From assembly GCF_000688375.1 (NCBI RefSeq), contig NZ_JIAF01000004.1, positions 248,001 through 312,000 of the forward strand: a stretch of DNA of 64,000 nucleotides. The letters are read 5' to 3'. Shown one piece after another: positions 36,920-46,546 of this stretch; within the stretch, counting starts at the first letter, position 1, and each line of letters starts with the position of its first letter. The notes under the pieces are model-generated. The model had not been told where the DNA came from. It made no database searches and saw only the letters and a list, made by a program, of their open reading frames with translations. Source of the stretch: Prevotella sp. HUN102. Its GTDB lineage: Bacteria > Bacteroidota > Bacteroidia > Bacteroidales > Bacteroidaceae. The position numbers and the translations under genes are program-made.

Positions 36920-37487
36920 CTGTTTTTTAGTGGAATATGGATAGTAAAAATAGTGAAAGTTTACGAAATGAACACTATGCAAAACTTTATCCGTCGCCCC
37001 GCAGCCTCACTCTTCTGAAATACGAAAGAGCTATCCGTTGCTTGAGAATGGGCTGTCTGCGCACGCACATACCGAATAAAATGAAAAAGACGCCGGGTAA
37101 TTTCGAGACGGCTCGGCATCTTTTCGGCAAAAAATCGGACATATTGGTCTTATAAGTATAAAATAATACCTGTACATTAATCTACCTATCTTCGTTTTTA
37201 TAAATTGCTGGAAATCAAAGGATAATACAGCCATTCCCAATTTTACGAAGAATGAATTGCATTCTTCGCACAAACGCGTTGCAATCTTGCGAAGAATGAA
37301 TTGCGTTTATGCGAAGATTGCAACGCAATTCTGCGATGGAGATATTTTGACGATATTTCGTTTTGAAAACATTTTACACTTTTCAGCCTTTCGCCTGACT
37401 TGCTTTGGCGATACTTAGATGTAGGTATTTTGCTGTTTCGGACATTCTATTTTCTTTGTTTTGAAGTATGGTTAGAAGTTTATTCTA
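36920..37487. other. Gene-free region with a hairpin and hairpin element copy 6
   Basis: About 570 bases. A GC-rich inverted repeat at about 37085-37120 (AAAGACGCCG...CGGCATCTTTT) has T-runs on both strands and could end a small RNA. The repeat element follows at 37243-37340. A 72-codon frame at 36937 has no ribosome site or family resemblance and I do not call it. Confidence 0.45.
37243..37340. repeat. GCGAAG-type intergenic hairpin element, copy 6
   Basis: Modules TACGAAGAATGAATTGC, GCATTCTTCGCACAAACGCG, GCAATCTTGCGAAGAATGAA and GCGAAGATTGCAACGC alternate. Several nested pairings are possible. Confidence 0.85.
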
Positions 37488-37495
37488 TATCTTTG
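37488..37495 (+). promoter_or_regulatory. Putative -7 box (TATCTTTG) of the secreted protein gene at 37.5 kb
   Basis: TATCTTTG lies 42 bases before the chosen start. A TTTG lies 24 bases upstream, slightly too far for an ideal -33. Confidence 0.55.
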
Positions 37496-37537
37496 CAGGG
37501 AGTTAATCACAATGAACAATTTATATTTATTCTAAAA

Positions 37538-39103
37538 ATGAAAGTTATGAAAAAGACTTTACTGCTCTTCCTTGCCACCATTGGCTTGGGTTTGGGAACG
37601 AATGCCGCATCCGTTCGCGTATCAACAGAAAACCTGTCGGGCAATCCGATGAGGGAAAAATCCGATACTCCCGAAGGATTGATACTGACGGCTCCCGATG
37701 GCGAGACTAAAACCTATTATATGGATCTGCTCACTCACGATGAGGCTGTGGGATTTATCGGCGATTATCATAATAAAGTGAAAATTACTTTCTGCGAAAA
37801 CGGAGAGGTTTATGTGCCCAATGCCGTCTATCGCAACACCATCAAGGGGCTGATGCGTGGACAGCTCAACGCCGAGAAAGACACGATTACTTTCAGCAAT
37901 AATATGATTGTGGGATGGGGACCCAACCAGAAGAAATATTATTACGTGAAACTTACCGACAACGGTGGTCATATCATTGCACGGGATAATTTCAAGATGG
38001 CCATTGACAAGGCTACGGGAAAAATAACCTGTGCTGACGGGAACCTCTATCTCTCACTCTTCTTTGGCGACGACGTGGCACAAACCTATGGCATCGGAGC
38101 CAATTTTGCCTATACTCCTGTGGAATATGTGGACAACCGTTTGGATTCCTACAACTTCTTCTATGCTGATTCAGAAGATGACAAAGCCACTCACGAAGTG
38201 AAGGTAAAAGGCTATTTTGAAGGCGAAGACTTCTATATTAAAGGAATGAATCCGAAATATCCTAATGCGTGGATGAAAGGTGTGCTGAAAGAAAACAAGA
38301 CCGTTCAGTTTCTATCACGACAGATGGCAAATCTCTTGAAGACGGATGATCCGATAGTGATGCTTGCCACATCGCCGAAGGACAACGACGGCTTCAATAT
38401 CCACGCAGGTTTTGAGTTGGAAATCAGTGCCGACAAGACCACGCTGACAGGACTGAACGACGGAAATATATTTATGTCGAACGTAGCCATTGATGAAGAT
38501 TTGAACAAGACCTTGCTTAGAAGCTACAAGATTTTCACGCTCAAGCTCAGTCCGTTATCGCCGGCTACGCCGAAAGCTCCCGAATTTCAGAAATATTCTT
38601 CAGACGAACAGGAGTTTACCTTCATTCTGCCGTCTGAAGGAACGGACGGAACGAAGCTTGATGCCGACTTTATGACTTACCGGATATTCGTGAACGGCGA
38701 ACCTTACACCTTTAAGAAGAGCCTTTATCCGCGATTGAGAAACGATGAAGACTTATCGGTTATTCCGTTCATATTCGATGATTACAACACCATCAGCAAG
38801 AGTGGCTACAAGCGTTATGTATATTTCAAGGGCTTGGATGCCAATACTGAAACGCTTGCCGTGGAAGCAACTTATAGTGTAAAGGGTGAGAGCCATACAT
38901 CGGATAGGCTTGTCTACAACCTGAAGACTGGAGAACACGGAGTGGTTACTGGTATCAGCACGCCCGAAAGTTCGGAAAAACCGAAATCAATAACCTATTA
39001 CGATCTGTCGGGAAGGAAGCTCTCAGGGCAGGAAAAGGGCATTTGCATCAAAGTAATAACTTATGAGAACGGAAGATCTAAGGTTTCTAAGGTAATGCTG
39101 TAA
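37538..39103 (+). CDS. Secreted protein of unknown function with C-terminal sorting-type tail
   Basis: 521 residues starting MKVMKKTLLLFLATIGLGLG; MKKT, three codons later, is an equally good start. A signal peptide ends near NAASV. The middle is beta-rich and I do not recognise it. The C-terminus (ITYYDLSGRKLSGQEKGICI, then VITYENGRSKVSKVML) resembles the terminal sorting domain of type IX secretion substrates in Prevotella. It is likely exported and surface-attached. A longer frame upstream runs through the promoter and is rejected. Confidence 0.78.
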   Translation: MKVMKKTLLLFLATIGLGLGTNAASVRVSTENLSGNPMREKSDTPEGLILTAPDGETKTYYMDLLTHDEAVGFIGDYHNKVKITFCENGEVYVPNAVYRNTIKGLMRGQLNAEKDTITFSNNMIVGWGPNQKKYYYVKLTDNGGHIIARDNFKMAIDKATGKITCADGNLYLSLFFGDDVAQTYGIGANFAYTPVEYVDNRLDSYNFFYADSEDDKATHEVKVKGYFEGEDFYIKGMNPKYPNAWMKGVLKENKTVQFLSRQMANLLKTDDPIVMLATSPKDNDGFNIHAGFELEISADKTTLTGLNDGNIFMSNVAIDEDLNKTLLRSYKIFTLKLSPLSPATPKAPEFQKYSSDEQEFTFILPSEGTDGTKLDADFMTYRIFVNGEPYTFKKSLYPRLRNDEDLSVIPFIFDDYNTISKSGYKRYVYFKGLDANTETLAVEATYSVKGESHTSDRLVYNLKTGEHGVVTGISTPESSEKPKSITYYDLSGRKLSGQEKGICIKVITYENGRSKVSKVML

Positions 39104-39180
39104 TTGAGTGCCTTTACATTCTTTCTTTTATTATTTCCAGCAAATGAGGAAGAATGGAAAGATAAGTGTATAAACAAAGT

Positions 39181-39214
39181 GGGGAATATCACTCTTGATA
39201 TTCCCCGTTTTCTT
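39181..39214. terminator. Bidirectional terminator between convergent genes
   Basis: GGGGAATATC (39181-39190) pairs with GATATTCCCC (39197-39206). A T-rich tail follows on both strands. It serves the 37.5-kb gene and, from the other side, the DUF4840-like gene. Confidence 0.85.
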
Positions 39215-39217
39215 ATG

Positions 39218-39826
39218 TTATGATTTCGTTTCCTCTTTCAGGAGTATTGGAATAGGTTGGTTGAGGACGTGTCTCAGCGTTCCATCAACATAGATTCCTC
39301 CTTCGGCAATCTGCATTTGCAGTTTCTTTTCTTTTGCGAAGTTGCCGTAAGAGTTGAGGCTGTTCACATAGAATACAACCAAGACTTCGTGTGTCTTGTC
39401 ATCATAATTGAGCGTGTACTTCTGCGTTTTAGGATTGATGAGGAATACTAACGGGTTTACGGTGTAGAAACCGAATCTGCAATCAAGGTCTTGTGCAGGA
39501 GCTTTCTCCAACGCTTCCTTCAAGTTGGGTTCGGTGATGTTGCTTGCAAGCACCTTTGTTGGGAAGTTCTTGATTACGAGCACGCTGTCGTTGCTGATTT
39601 TCCACGAAGTATCGAGCGTGTCAAGCGCAGACTTGAAAGACGACAGCGTCTTGGGATAAACCAGTTTTCCGGTGTAGTTGCCTTTGATGCTGTTGTAAGC
39701 AACTTTCACTTCTTCGGCAGTTGGAGGCTGAATGGTGGGAGCCAGGTCGTCCTTGCTGTTGCAGGAAACTAAGCTGACTGCTGCTATGCAGCATAGAATC
39801 AGTGTGAGTAGTTTGGTTTTCTTCAT
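39218..39826 (-). CDS. DUF4840-like lipoprotein
   Basis: 202 residues. The signal sequence ends with VSLVSC (lipobox), followed by NSKDDLAP. The mature part begins AEEVKVAYNSIKGNYTGKLV, a pattern I associate with the DUF4840 family of Bacteroidetes. The exact DUF number is recalled, not checked. The function is unknown. It is convergent with the upstream secreted-protein gene and shares a terminator with it. Confidence 0.8.
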   Translation of the reverse strand: MKKTKLLTLILCCIAAVSLVSCNSKDDLAPTIQPPTAEEVKVAYNSIKGNYTGKLVYPKTLSSFKSALDTLDTSWKISNDSVLVIKNFPTKVLASNITEPNLKEALEKAPAQDLDCRFGFYTVNPLVFLINPKTQKYTLNYDDKTHEVLVVFYVNSLNSYGNFAKEKKLQMQIAEGGIYVDGTLRHVLNQPIPILLKEETKS

Positions 39827-39943
39827 TGTCTTCTGTTTAAAGTTTCTACTTATTAAAACGCAATGAAGTTGAAAATCTTGCTCAATTTGAGTAAAAAAGT
39901 TAATAGAGAGTCGCTTTTTCCTCTTGAAAACAAATTATTCCCT

Positions 39944-39951
39944 ATATTTGC
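39944..39951 (+). promoter_or_regulatory. Putative -7 box (TATATTTG) of the 40.0-kb lipoprotein
   Basis: TATATTTG matches TAnnTTTG 40 bases before the start codon. The -33 element is unclear. Confidence 0.55.
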
Positions 39952-39991
39952 AAGTGCAAAAACTGGAACAGATACATTATTATATTAAGGT

Positions 39992-40438
39992 ATGGGAAAG
40001 TCAAGAATGAAAACTTATTTCGTGGCGATTGCCGTTGTGTTTCTCGTCATTGCCTGTACGGGGAACAGGGAAGCACAGGTTAAGTATAGCGTGGCGCACA
40101 ATTATTTCTTCAACAATGATGCTGAAATCCCCACGGCATTGAAGATTACTTCACGATCGGATTTTGAGCGTTATTTCGGAGAATCGGCAGTAATGGGAAA
40201 GGATGGAGAGCCTACGAAGATTGATTTCTCGCGCCAGTTTGTCATCGCAAAGATGCTGCCGGAGACTGATCGGGCAACGGAACTTGTGCCAACAGGAATT
40301 GCTAAACGCGGCAAAACGCTCCGACTGCGCTACACTTTGAAGCAGGGAGAAAAGCAAACTTGGAGCAGCATTCCACTCTTTATTCTCATTCTCGACAAAA
40401 AATACGAGCAGTTTGAAGTGGTGGAATCTGCAAAATAA
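39992..40438 (+). CDS. Small lipoprotein of unknown function
   Basis: 148 residues. The signal sequence MKTYFVAIAVVFLVIAC has a lipobox Cys; MGKSRM may add five residues in front. The mature part contains FSRQFVIAKMLPETDRATEL and ends with a strand-rich region (SIPLFILILDKKYEQFEVVE). I do not recognise a family. It has its own promoter and terminator, so it is a single-gene unit. Confidence 0.78.
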   Translation: MGKSRMKTYFVAIAVVFLVIACTGNREAQVKYSVAHNYFFNNDAEIPTALKITSRSDFERYFGESAVMGKDGEPTKIDFSRQFVIAKMLPETDRATELVPTGIAKRGKTLRLRYTLKQGEKQTWSSIPLFILILDKKYEQFEVVESAK

Positions 40439-40444
40439 CTTCCC

Positions 40445-40504
40445 GAAACGGACAAAAGGACGGCAAAAACGATGTAAAAAGCCTCCATTTTGTCCGTTTC
40501 TTTC
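40445..40504 (+). terminator. Intrinsic terminator of the 40.0-kb lipoprotein gene
   Basis: GAAACGGACAAAA (40445-40457) pairs with TTTTGTCCGTTTC (40488-40500); TTTC follows. The loop is long (30 bases). Confidence 0.7.
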
Positions 40505-40541
40505 ATATTGCAACCATTCTTTCGTTAAAATTCCGATTTCA

Positions 40542-40574
40542 TTTGGAAGTTATTCAAAATTTTATATATCTTTG
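40542..40574 (+). promoter_or_regulatory. Bacteroidetes-type promoter of the GNAT-like gene
   Basis: TTTG (40542-40545), 21 bases, then TATCTTTG (40567-40574). The leader is only about 22-25 bases. Confidence 0.75.
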
Positions 40575-40602
40575 CAGCGTAAACCTAACAATATGAAAGC
40601 AT

Positions 40603-40896
40603 ATGAAAACAACACTCAAATTAACAGACCAAAAAGGAATGGTACAGGCATTTGAAGACAATGAGCAAGTTGGCGAATTGACTTTTTTGCTTAAAGAGAG
40701 AGTAATCGTTATCGACCATACACACACTTTCAAGGGGCACGAAGGCAAGGGAGTTGCCGAAGCACTCACACTTTCGGCAGTTGAATATGCCAAAGGAAAC
40801 AGAAGAAAGATTGTGCCAGAATGCTCATACGCGTACACCTATCTGATGCGCCACCACGAATTGGCAGGCGTGCTTGATGAGCAGGTTTTCGAATAA
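40603..40896 (+). CDS. Small GNAT-type acetyltransferase (YjdJ-like)
   Basis: 97 residues. The short GNAT fold typical of the Gcn5-like YidJ/YjdJ group is visible: FLLKERVIVIDHTHT, then FKGHEGKGVAEALTLSAVEYA (acetyl-CoA-binding turn) and RKIVPECSYAYTYLMRH. The substrate is unknown. Another ATG ten bases upstream is in a different frame and does not give a protein. It has its own strong promoter. Confidence 0.9.
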   Translation: MKTTLKLTDQKGMVQAFEDNEQVGELTFLLKERVIVIDHTHTFKGHEGKGVAEALTLSAVEYAKGNRRKIVPECSYAYTYLMRHHELAGVLDEQVFE

Positions 40897-41137
40897 TCGA
40901 AGATTGAGTTGTTTCCCACGGTGGAGCAATCGGTTTTTGGAACACGGAATTTTGCAAGCTGAGCAGAGAGAGGATTGCCGAATCGCCCTTTTGGGGAAGA
41001 TTTTTTGAATACGTATCGGGCAGATTTAAGAAAAACGGTCTGATAATTTCCAAATCAAGCTAACCGGAATAGCCTGCAAGAAGCTGGGCTTGGGGCTTGC
41101 TGAAAAGAAAAACTTAAATATAATATAGAATAAATTT

Positions 41138-42541
41138 ATGAATAAAAGAACTTGGATGGCCTGTGGACTGTTGAGTCTTGCACTTGCTGCGCAGGCACAA
41201 ACAAAAGGCGGTGGCATTGATGCACAGATGATGCAGAAGATAACAGCCGGACATTCATCTTCAAGCAATCGCGCCATCTCTAATGCTATTGCAACAAACT
41301 CTATCGATGACCTCGCAAAGAATTTCAAGAATGCAGGTGCCATTGATACGCGTTTCAGTGTTGAAACTCCAAAACAGAACATTCAGAATCAGAAAAGTTC
41401 GGGTCGCTGCTGGCTCTTCTCTGGCTTGAACGTGCTGCGTTCAAACTTTGCCCGTCAGCACAAAGACCGTATGCCTGTTGAGTTTTCTCACGTATATCTC
41501 AGCTTCCACGACCAGTTGGAGAAGTCGAACCTGATGCTTCAGGGCGTTATCGACAATGCCAACAAGCCTATGGAAGCCCCTATCGTGTCGTTCTTCTTCA
41601 AGAATCCGATTGGCGACGGTGGTACTTTCTGTGGTGTTTCTGACCTTGTGGACAAGTATGGACTGGTGCCAATGGAGGTAATGCCTGAGACCTATTCGGC
41701 AGAAAATACCTCCCGTATGGCTCGTATTATCTCATCTAAGCTGCGCGAATACGGCCTGGAACTCCGCAAGATGGTGGCAGGCAAGAAGTCGGCATCGGCT
41801 ATCAAGGCACGCAAGACCGAAATGTTGGGCGACATCTACAACATTCTCGTACTCTCTCTGGGCGAGCCTGTAAAGACATTCGAATATGCTTTCAAGGACA
41901 AGGATGGCAAGCAGATAGGCAAGCCTAAGACTTATACCCCGCAGTCTTTCCGTGACGAAGTGGTAGGTCGCAAGCTGACAGGCAGCTTTATTATGGCAAT
42001 GAACGACCCACGCCGCGAATACTACAAGACTTACGAAGTGGAATACGACCGTCATACCTACGACGGACAGAACTGGAAGTACATCAACCTGCCGATGGAA
42101 GACATCGCAAAGATGGCTATCGCCTCGCTGAAGGATTCCACAAAGATGTATTCCAGCTACGATGTGGGCAAGCAGTTGGACCGCAAACGTGGCTATCTCG
42201 ACTTGAACAACTACGATTACGGCACGCTCTTCGGCACATCGTTCCCAATGAACAAGGCTGAACGCATCTCCACATTCGACAGTGGTTCCACCCACGCTAT
42301 GACGCTGACAGCAGTTGATCTCGATGAAAACGGTCAGCCGAAGAAGTGGAAGGTGGAGAACAGCTGGGGACCGGACAACGGCCATCACGGCTGTCTGATT
42401 ATGTCAAACGACTGGTTCAACGAATATTCCTTCCGTCTCGTGGTAGACAAGAAATACGTTCCTGAAAACATTCTGAAGGCAGAACAGCAGAAGCCTATTA
42501 TGCTTATGCCGGACGATCCATTGTTTCAGGAAGACAGATAA
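41138..42541 (+). CDS. C1-family aminopeptidase (bleomycin-hydrolase/PepC-like), exported
   Basis: 467 residues with a signal peptide ending near LAAQAQ. This papain-like peptidase has its catalytic Cys91 in NQKSSGRCWLFSG, His in STHAMTLTAVD, and Asn in WKVENSWG. PepC and bleomycin hydrolases are cytoplasmic in most bacteria; exported forms like this one are common in Bacteroidetes and suit a peptide-fermenting life. Length and layout fit the family. A terminator follows. Confidence 0.95.
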   Translation: MNKRTWMACGLLSLALAAQAQTKGGGIDAQMMQKITAGHSSSSNRAISNAIATNSIDDLAKNFKNAGAIDTRFSVETPKQNIQNQKSSGRCWLFSGLNVLRSNFARQHKDRMPVEFSHVYLSFHDQLEKSNLMLQGVIDNANKPMEAPIVSFFFKNPIGDGGTFCGVSDLVDKYGLVPMEVMPETYSAENTSRMARIISSKLREYGLELRKMVAGKKSASAIKARKTEMLGDIYNILVLSLGEPVKTFEYAFKDKDGKQIGKPKTYTPQSFRDEVVGRKLTGSFIMAMNDPRREYYKTYEVEYDRHTYDGQNWKYINLPMEDIAKMAIASLKDSTKMYSSYDVGKQLDRKRGYLDLNNYDYGTLFGTSFPMNKAERISTFDSGSTHAMTLTAVDLDENGQPKKWKVENSWGPDNGHHGCLIMSNDWFNEYSFRLVVDKKYVPENILKAEQQKPIMLMPDDPLFQEDR

Positions 42542-42577
42542 TAGAAATAATTGATAGATTTTTGAATAAATTGAAAG

Positions 42578-42617
42578 AGACCATCCTCCATTCTGTATAG
42601 AAGGAGGTAGTCTTTTT
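42578..42617 (+). terminator. Intrinsic terminator of the C1 peptidase gene
   Basis: AGACCATCCTCC pairs with GGAGGTAGTCT with one bulge, followed by TTTTT. Confidence 0.85.
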
Positions 42618-42933
42618 CTTGTTTAGGGATATGGTTTGTAATGCAAAAATTGCCTATATGCAAAATCAGTAAATGAATGTAAGCAATCGTATTCATAAGG
42701 AAATTGCTTTATTTCCTTGCCACTTCAACTCTACCTTTCTGTTGTTTTCTTTGCAATTTACAAGACAATATACTTGCAAATTTGTTAGTTTCTATCCCTG
42801 TTTTGATGCGTTCAAATTTAATACAAATTAAAGCGATTTGTAAGTAACCGAAGATTGCATTCCATTCTTCGCAAGATTTGCATGCAATGGTGTGTATTTC
42901 GCTTTCTTGAATAAATATGCAGGGAGATAGAAT
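42618..42933. other. Gene-free region with hairpin element copy 7
   Basis: About 315 AT-rich bases between two terminators of convergent genes. The element at 42845-42920 is the only structure seen. Confidence 0.5.
42845..42920. repeat. GCGAAG-type intergenic hairpin element, copy 7
   Basis: A short core (CCGAAGATTGCATTCC ATTCTTCGCAAGATT) is followed by GCAATGGTG and CTTTCTTGAATAA. This tail recurs at 50706-50740 beside copy 8. Confidence 0.75.
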
Positions 42934-42968
42934 AAAAAAAGGTGCAACATATTGGAATGTTGCACCTT
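42934..42968 (-). terminator. Intrinsic terminator of the C10 protease gene
   Basis: AAGGTGCAACAT pairs perfectly with ATGTTGCACCTT over six bases. On the minus strand a run of seven T follows. Confidence 0.9.
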
Positions 42969-43019
42969 GAATATATAGGCATCACTTGTGAACTGTTTTC
43001 CTCGTTCCTTTTTTATCCA

Positions 43020-45608
43020 TTACTTGATGATGACCTTCTTACCCTTGTGGATGTAGACTCCACCCTTCGTGGGCTTCATAATGCGGATACCACCGAGTGT
43101 GTAGTATGGTTCGTTGTCTTGAGCTTCCGTTGCCTTCACGTCTGCGATGCCGGTTGCACTCTTATTTACCGTTACGGTTCCGGCTGCATAGCTGAAGGAG
43201 TAGTTCTTGGCTACGGCGTTGCTTGCATAGACGGTATAGAGACCCGGTGTGGCGAACGATGTTACTACGTTGCCGTCCTTGTCCTTAATAGTGAAGGTGG
43301 GCTCTTGTGTAAGCGTGCAGGTGGTTTCGCCATTCTTGAGTCCGCTCAACTGATAGGTTGGCGTGTAGGCGTCGCCAAGATTGATCTGCTTACTGTCTAC
43401 GGTAAGTGTAACTTCGGCTTTTGTTATGACGAGTGTACCCTTGAAGAGCTGCAACATATCGGACTGGATAGTGCCGCGGGCGATGTTGATGTCGTATTCG
43501 CCTACTTCTGCCGTTGCATCAGCAGCGCAGGAGAGGAGAGGGTCGCCCACGAAGTCGTCGCCCTCGAAGCGATAGCCGAACTCAGGATTCTCTTCGCCAT
43601 AGACGCGTGTGGCAGTGCTCACGTAGATATCGGTTCCGAATGGGATGATGTTGTCGTAGTCCACGAAGAACTCCTTCCATTGTTCGGCAGCCTTGTAGGT
43701 GTCTTCCGTGTGGAAAGGCACGTAGAGTTTGGTAATGGACTTGTTGATGTCGGCAAACACCTGTTCGCCCAATGCACAAGGATTCTTGCCATAGACACGG
43801 ATGCTGTTGAAAGCATAGCTGCCTTCGAATGCGTTATGTCCGATGGATTCAACGGTTGCAGGGATGGTAACGTCGGTAATGCGCTGGCAGCCGGAGATGG
43901 CATAAGGATGAATCTTCTTGACTTTGGCGTCTACCGTGAACTTTTTAGCCACGAGTGGCAGCACTTCGATGAGTTCCGTTCCGTCCTTGGAATAGATGAT
44001 GTTGTCCTTCAGGGTGTATTCCTTGTCGGTTCCTTCAGGAATAATGATTTCCTGCAAGCTGTTGAGTCTGCCGAAAGCACCGTCGCCAATCTTGGTAACG
44101 GATGTAGGAAGAACCAGTTTTTTGAGGCTCTGGCATCCGAAGAAGGCACGTTCGGGAATCTCGTTGTTGGCAGTTGTGAGGCTGTTTGCACCATCAACGA
44201 GGTATGGGTCGCCACCTGCAACGATGCCGGCATCCTTCAAGTCGAGGGTTTCAAGTGCGCCGTTGGTGGATTCGCCTTGCTCATTGCGGCCGGTAAGGCT
44301 GCGCAAATACTTGATGTCTGATGAGTTGAGCGCACCCTTTACGGTAAGATTCTGGAGCGTTTCGATGTTCACGCTTGCCATCTGTGCCTGAAGATTGCCC
44401 GGAGCGGTAACGGTAATGGTTTCGTTCTTGTCTCTTGCCGGACGGTTGGGGGCAATGCCGATAATCATACTCTGGCTTTCAGAGAACTGATAGCTGCCCG
44501 GATTCAGGAGATTGAAGTCGTAGTAACCGTTGTCTTCGCCGTTCCACCCCCAGTTTATATATACTTTTCCTTCCTCGTTGTAGCCGCAGAGTACGAAGGC
44601 GTGGCCGCCGTTGGTGGGTTTCTTGTCGCTTGCCCCCACGAAGATGGCACGACGGGAGTTGATTTCGTTGAAAATCATATCCATCCATTCGGCGTCTTTG
44701 CCGATGTAGTCCATACGATAGAGGAGCTTCATCGTTTCCGGATAACCGAAGTGTTCCTTCAATCCTGTGTATGCAGAACCGATTACGGCACCGGAAACGT
44801 CGGCGGCATAGCTCATATTGGCAGCAAAACCACAGTCGCGCATCAGTGTTGCTACTGCCGTTGCCTCTTCGTCGCTGTATGCACCTCTCTTATATACGGT
44901 GCGCATATCGTTCCATTTGTAGTGGCTCTGTGTGAAGTCTACGGAGAAATCCTTGTTGGAACCGTCGGGTTGCTTCACGGTCAGCGTCTTGGAGCCGCGT
45001 CCTGTATCGGGGAATTTGTTGTAATAGAGAATCTGTGCCATTGCTGTGGCAACGCAGCCGGTTACGGCCCTGTTGTCGTCTGCGCCATAGTTCTGTCCCG
45101 GTGTGCTGCCACTCTTTGCGGCAGTAGGGCAGAGATTGTTGTAAGGAGCCTGCTGTCCCCATCGTGTGGTAACGAATCCTTCCACTTTCTGCTGATATTT
45201 GTTGGGATTCGGCTTGATGACTTTCAGTTCCTGATTTCTTGAAACGATGGTTCTCACCGCGCTTTCAGCAGCCTGAAGATACCACTTGAAGTTTTCGTTG
45301 GTGCTGTTTTCTGTGAACGGAGTTTCCGAATAGCCTATGATTTCGGGTACGAGGTCGTCGTTGCTGACAATGGCGTAGCCTGCATTGGGAACACCCACAA
45401 TGGTCAAGGCCTCGGTTTCTTTCAGAACCTCGAGTTTTTTGCCCACCAATGCGCGTGCCTTGTGTGTTGTGAAATTTGCCTTCAGGGTGCGTTGTGCCGC
45501 CAACATAATGGCAGACTTGCTTCTTGGAGCTGCATATCCCGGAGCTGACAGGGCAAGAACCATTGCCAGACAAGCAGCTTTTCGTATTGTATTATACATA
45601 GTATTCAT
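43020..45608 (-). CDS. C10-family cysteine protease, interpain A-like, with LRR_5, MBG and sorting domains
   Basis: 862 residues from the chosen start MNTMYNTIRKAACLAM; ATGs at 45644 and 45599 are alternatives. Order: signal peptide, Spi-like propeptide, peptidase C10 domain with nucleophile Cys185 in RAVTGCVATAMAQ and His336 in GGHAFVLCGYN, BspA-like leucine-rich repeats (FFGCQSLKKLVLPTSVTKIG), an MBG-like domain (ITKAEVTLTVDS), and the tail GGVYIHKGKKVIIK. As I recall the published numbering, the Cys-His spacing of 151 residues equals that of interpain A of P. intermedia, which degrades complement and haemoglobin. It is likely a secreted virulence-type protease. Confidence 0.93.
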   Translation of the reverse strand: MNTMYNTIRKAACLAMVLALSAPGYAAPRSKSAIMLAAQRTLKANFTTHKARALVGKKLEVLKETEALTIVGVPNAGYAIVSNDDLVPEIIGYSETPFTENSTNENFKWYLQAAESAVRTIVSRNQELKVIKPNPNKYQQKVEGFVTTRWGQQAPYNNLCPTAAKSGSTPGQNYGADDNRAVTGCVATAMAQILYYNKFPDTGRGSKTLTVKQPDGSNKDFSVDFTQSHYKWNDMRTVYKRGAYSDEEATAVATLMRDCGFAANMSYAADVSGAVIGSAYTGLKEHFGYPETMKLLYRMDYIGKDAEWMDMIFNEINSRRAIFVGASDKKPTNGGHAFVLCGYNEEGKVYINWGWNGEDNGYYDFNLLNPGSYQFSESQSMIIGIAPNRPARDKNETITVTAPGNLQAQMASVNIETLQNLTVKGALNSSDIKYLRSLTGRNEQGESTNGALETLDLKDAGIVAGGDPYLVDGANSLTTANNEIPERAFFGCQSLKKLVLPTSVTKIGDGAFGRLNSLQEIIIPEGTDKEYTLKDNIIYSKDGTELIEVLPLVAKKFTVDAKVKKIHPYAISGCQRITDVTIPATVESIGHNAFEGSYAFNSIRVYGKNPCALGEQVFADINKSITKLYVPFHTEDTYKAAEQWKEFFVDYDNIIPFGTDIYVSTATRVYGEENPEFGYRFEGDDFVGDPLLSCAADATAEVGEYDINIARGTIQSDMLQLFKGTLVITKAEVTLTVDSKQINLGDAYTPTYQLSGLKNGETTCTLTQEPTFTIKDKDGNVVTSFATPGLYTVYASNAVAKNYSFSYAAGTVTVNKSATGIADVKATEAQDNEPYYTLGGIRIMKPTKGGVYIHKGKKVIIK

Positions 45609-45668
45609 CTGTTTGATGTTGTGATAGCTGGGCAAAGTGAGCATTTCAGCCCACCTTGCCGCTGCTGT

Positions 45669-46508
45669 TTATTTATTGATTATAACCTTCTTGCCGTTGA
45701 TGATGTAGACGCCGCGCTTCAAACTGTTGAGGTTTGCAGCATTCTTCAATACCTGAACGCCGTCAAGCGTGTAGACATTGTAAGAAACTGCATCGGATGT
45801 TTCGATACCACGGACGTCTGTAACCACGTTCACGTCTACCGGTTCAGACTCCATTCCACCGGCATATACCGCCGTAACGCTGTACTTGTGCGAGCCGTCT
45901 GCCTTAGGCTGGTCGCTGAATTTCACGTCTTCCGTATTGCCGATGAGGATTCCGTCGCGGTAAATGTTGTATGAAATCGGTGTATTACCCTTTATGAAAG
46001 TAATGTCGTCGATCATAAACATTGTGGTGGTTTTGTTCGGACTGTTCTGACGGATGGCGAAGAAACGGGCACCTTCTGGCAGGTCTACCGTTACTTCCGT
46101 CCACTGTCCGGTATTGACTATATGAGTATCGCCAATCTTTGCGAATTTCTTGATGTCCGTAGGATCAACGTCCTTAGAGTAACGAACCTCGAATGTTTCG
46201 GCATAAGAACCTGTGTTCTTTACCCAGAAACTGATAGTTTGCGCCTTACCCGGCAATGCTGGGCTTATCATCCAGTTGTCGGCGTTCATTGGAACCGGCT
46301 TTGAAAGATCGGCAACCTGCATAAACGACATTGCAAACTTTTCTCCGGAGTGTGCCGGTACGTGGTTCTTGAACTTGAAGTAAGGATAGTCGTTAGGCTT
46401 AGCCACGATGAAGGCGAACTGCTCTCTGTTGTGTGGGAATGCAAAGTTTGTTCCGTCGAGAGACACGTTGTAGCCCTTGTCGGCATCGATGAAGGTCCAT
46501 TCTCCCAT
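45669..46508 (-). CDS. C-terminal part of the frameshifted giant adhesin-like protein
   Basis: 279 residues from the first ATG in this frame, which stays open back to the frameshift near 46600. It carries the third cleaved-adhesin-like (choice-of-anchor J) domain (MGEWTFIDADKGYNVSLDGT, ending FMIDDITFIKGN), a fibronectin III-like domain and the sorting tail GVYIINGKKVIINK. Read together with the preceding gene it restores one protein. It is unlikely to be a separate gene: it has no signal peptide, and its first residues continue the motif PTVNLAWEEPQIATPTVTED encoded upstream of its ATG. Confidence 0.8.
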   Translation of the reverse strand: MGEWTFIDADKGYNVSLDGTNFAFPHNREQFAFIVAKPNDYPYFKFKNHVPAHSGEKFAMSFMQVADLSKPVPMNADNWMISPALPGKAQTISFWVKNTGSYAETFEVRYSKDVDPTDIKKFAKIGDTHIVNTGQWTEVTVDLPEGARFFAIRQNSPNKTTTMFMIDDITFIKGNTPISYNIYRDGILIGNTEDVKFSDQPKADGSHKYSVTAVYAGGMESEPVDVNVVTDVRGIETSDAVSYNVYTLDGVQVLKNAANLNSLKRGVYIINGKKVIINK

Positions 46509-46546
46509 AGTTGTCGCCCACGGGTCATAGCTTTCAAAGTCTTCCG

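Noticed and set aside
36937..37155. A 72-codon open frame divergent from glyS
   Set aside because: It begins in the promoter region, has no ribosome site and resembles nothing I know.
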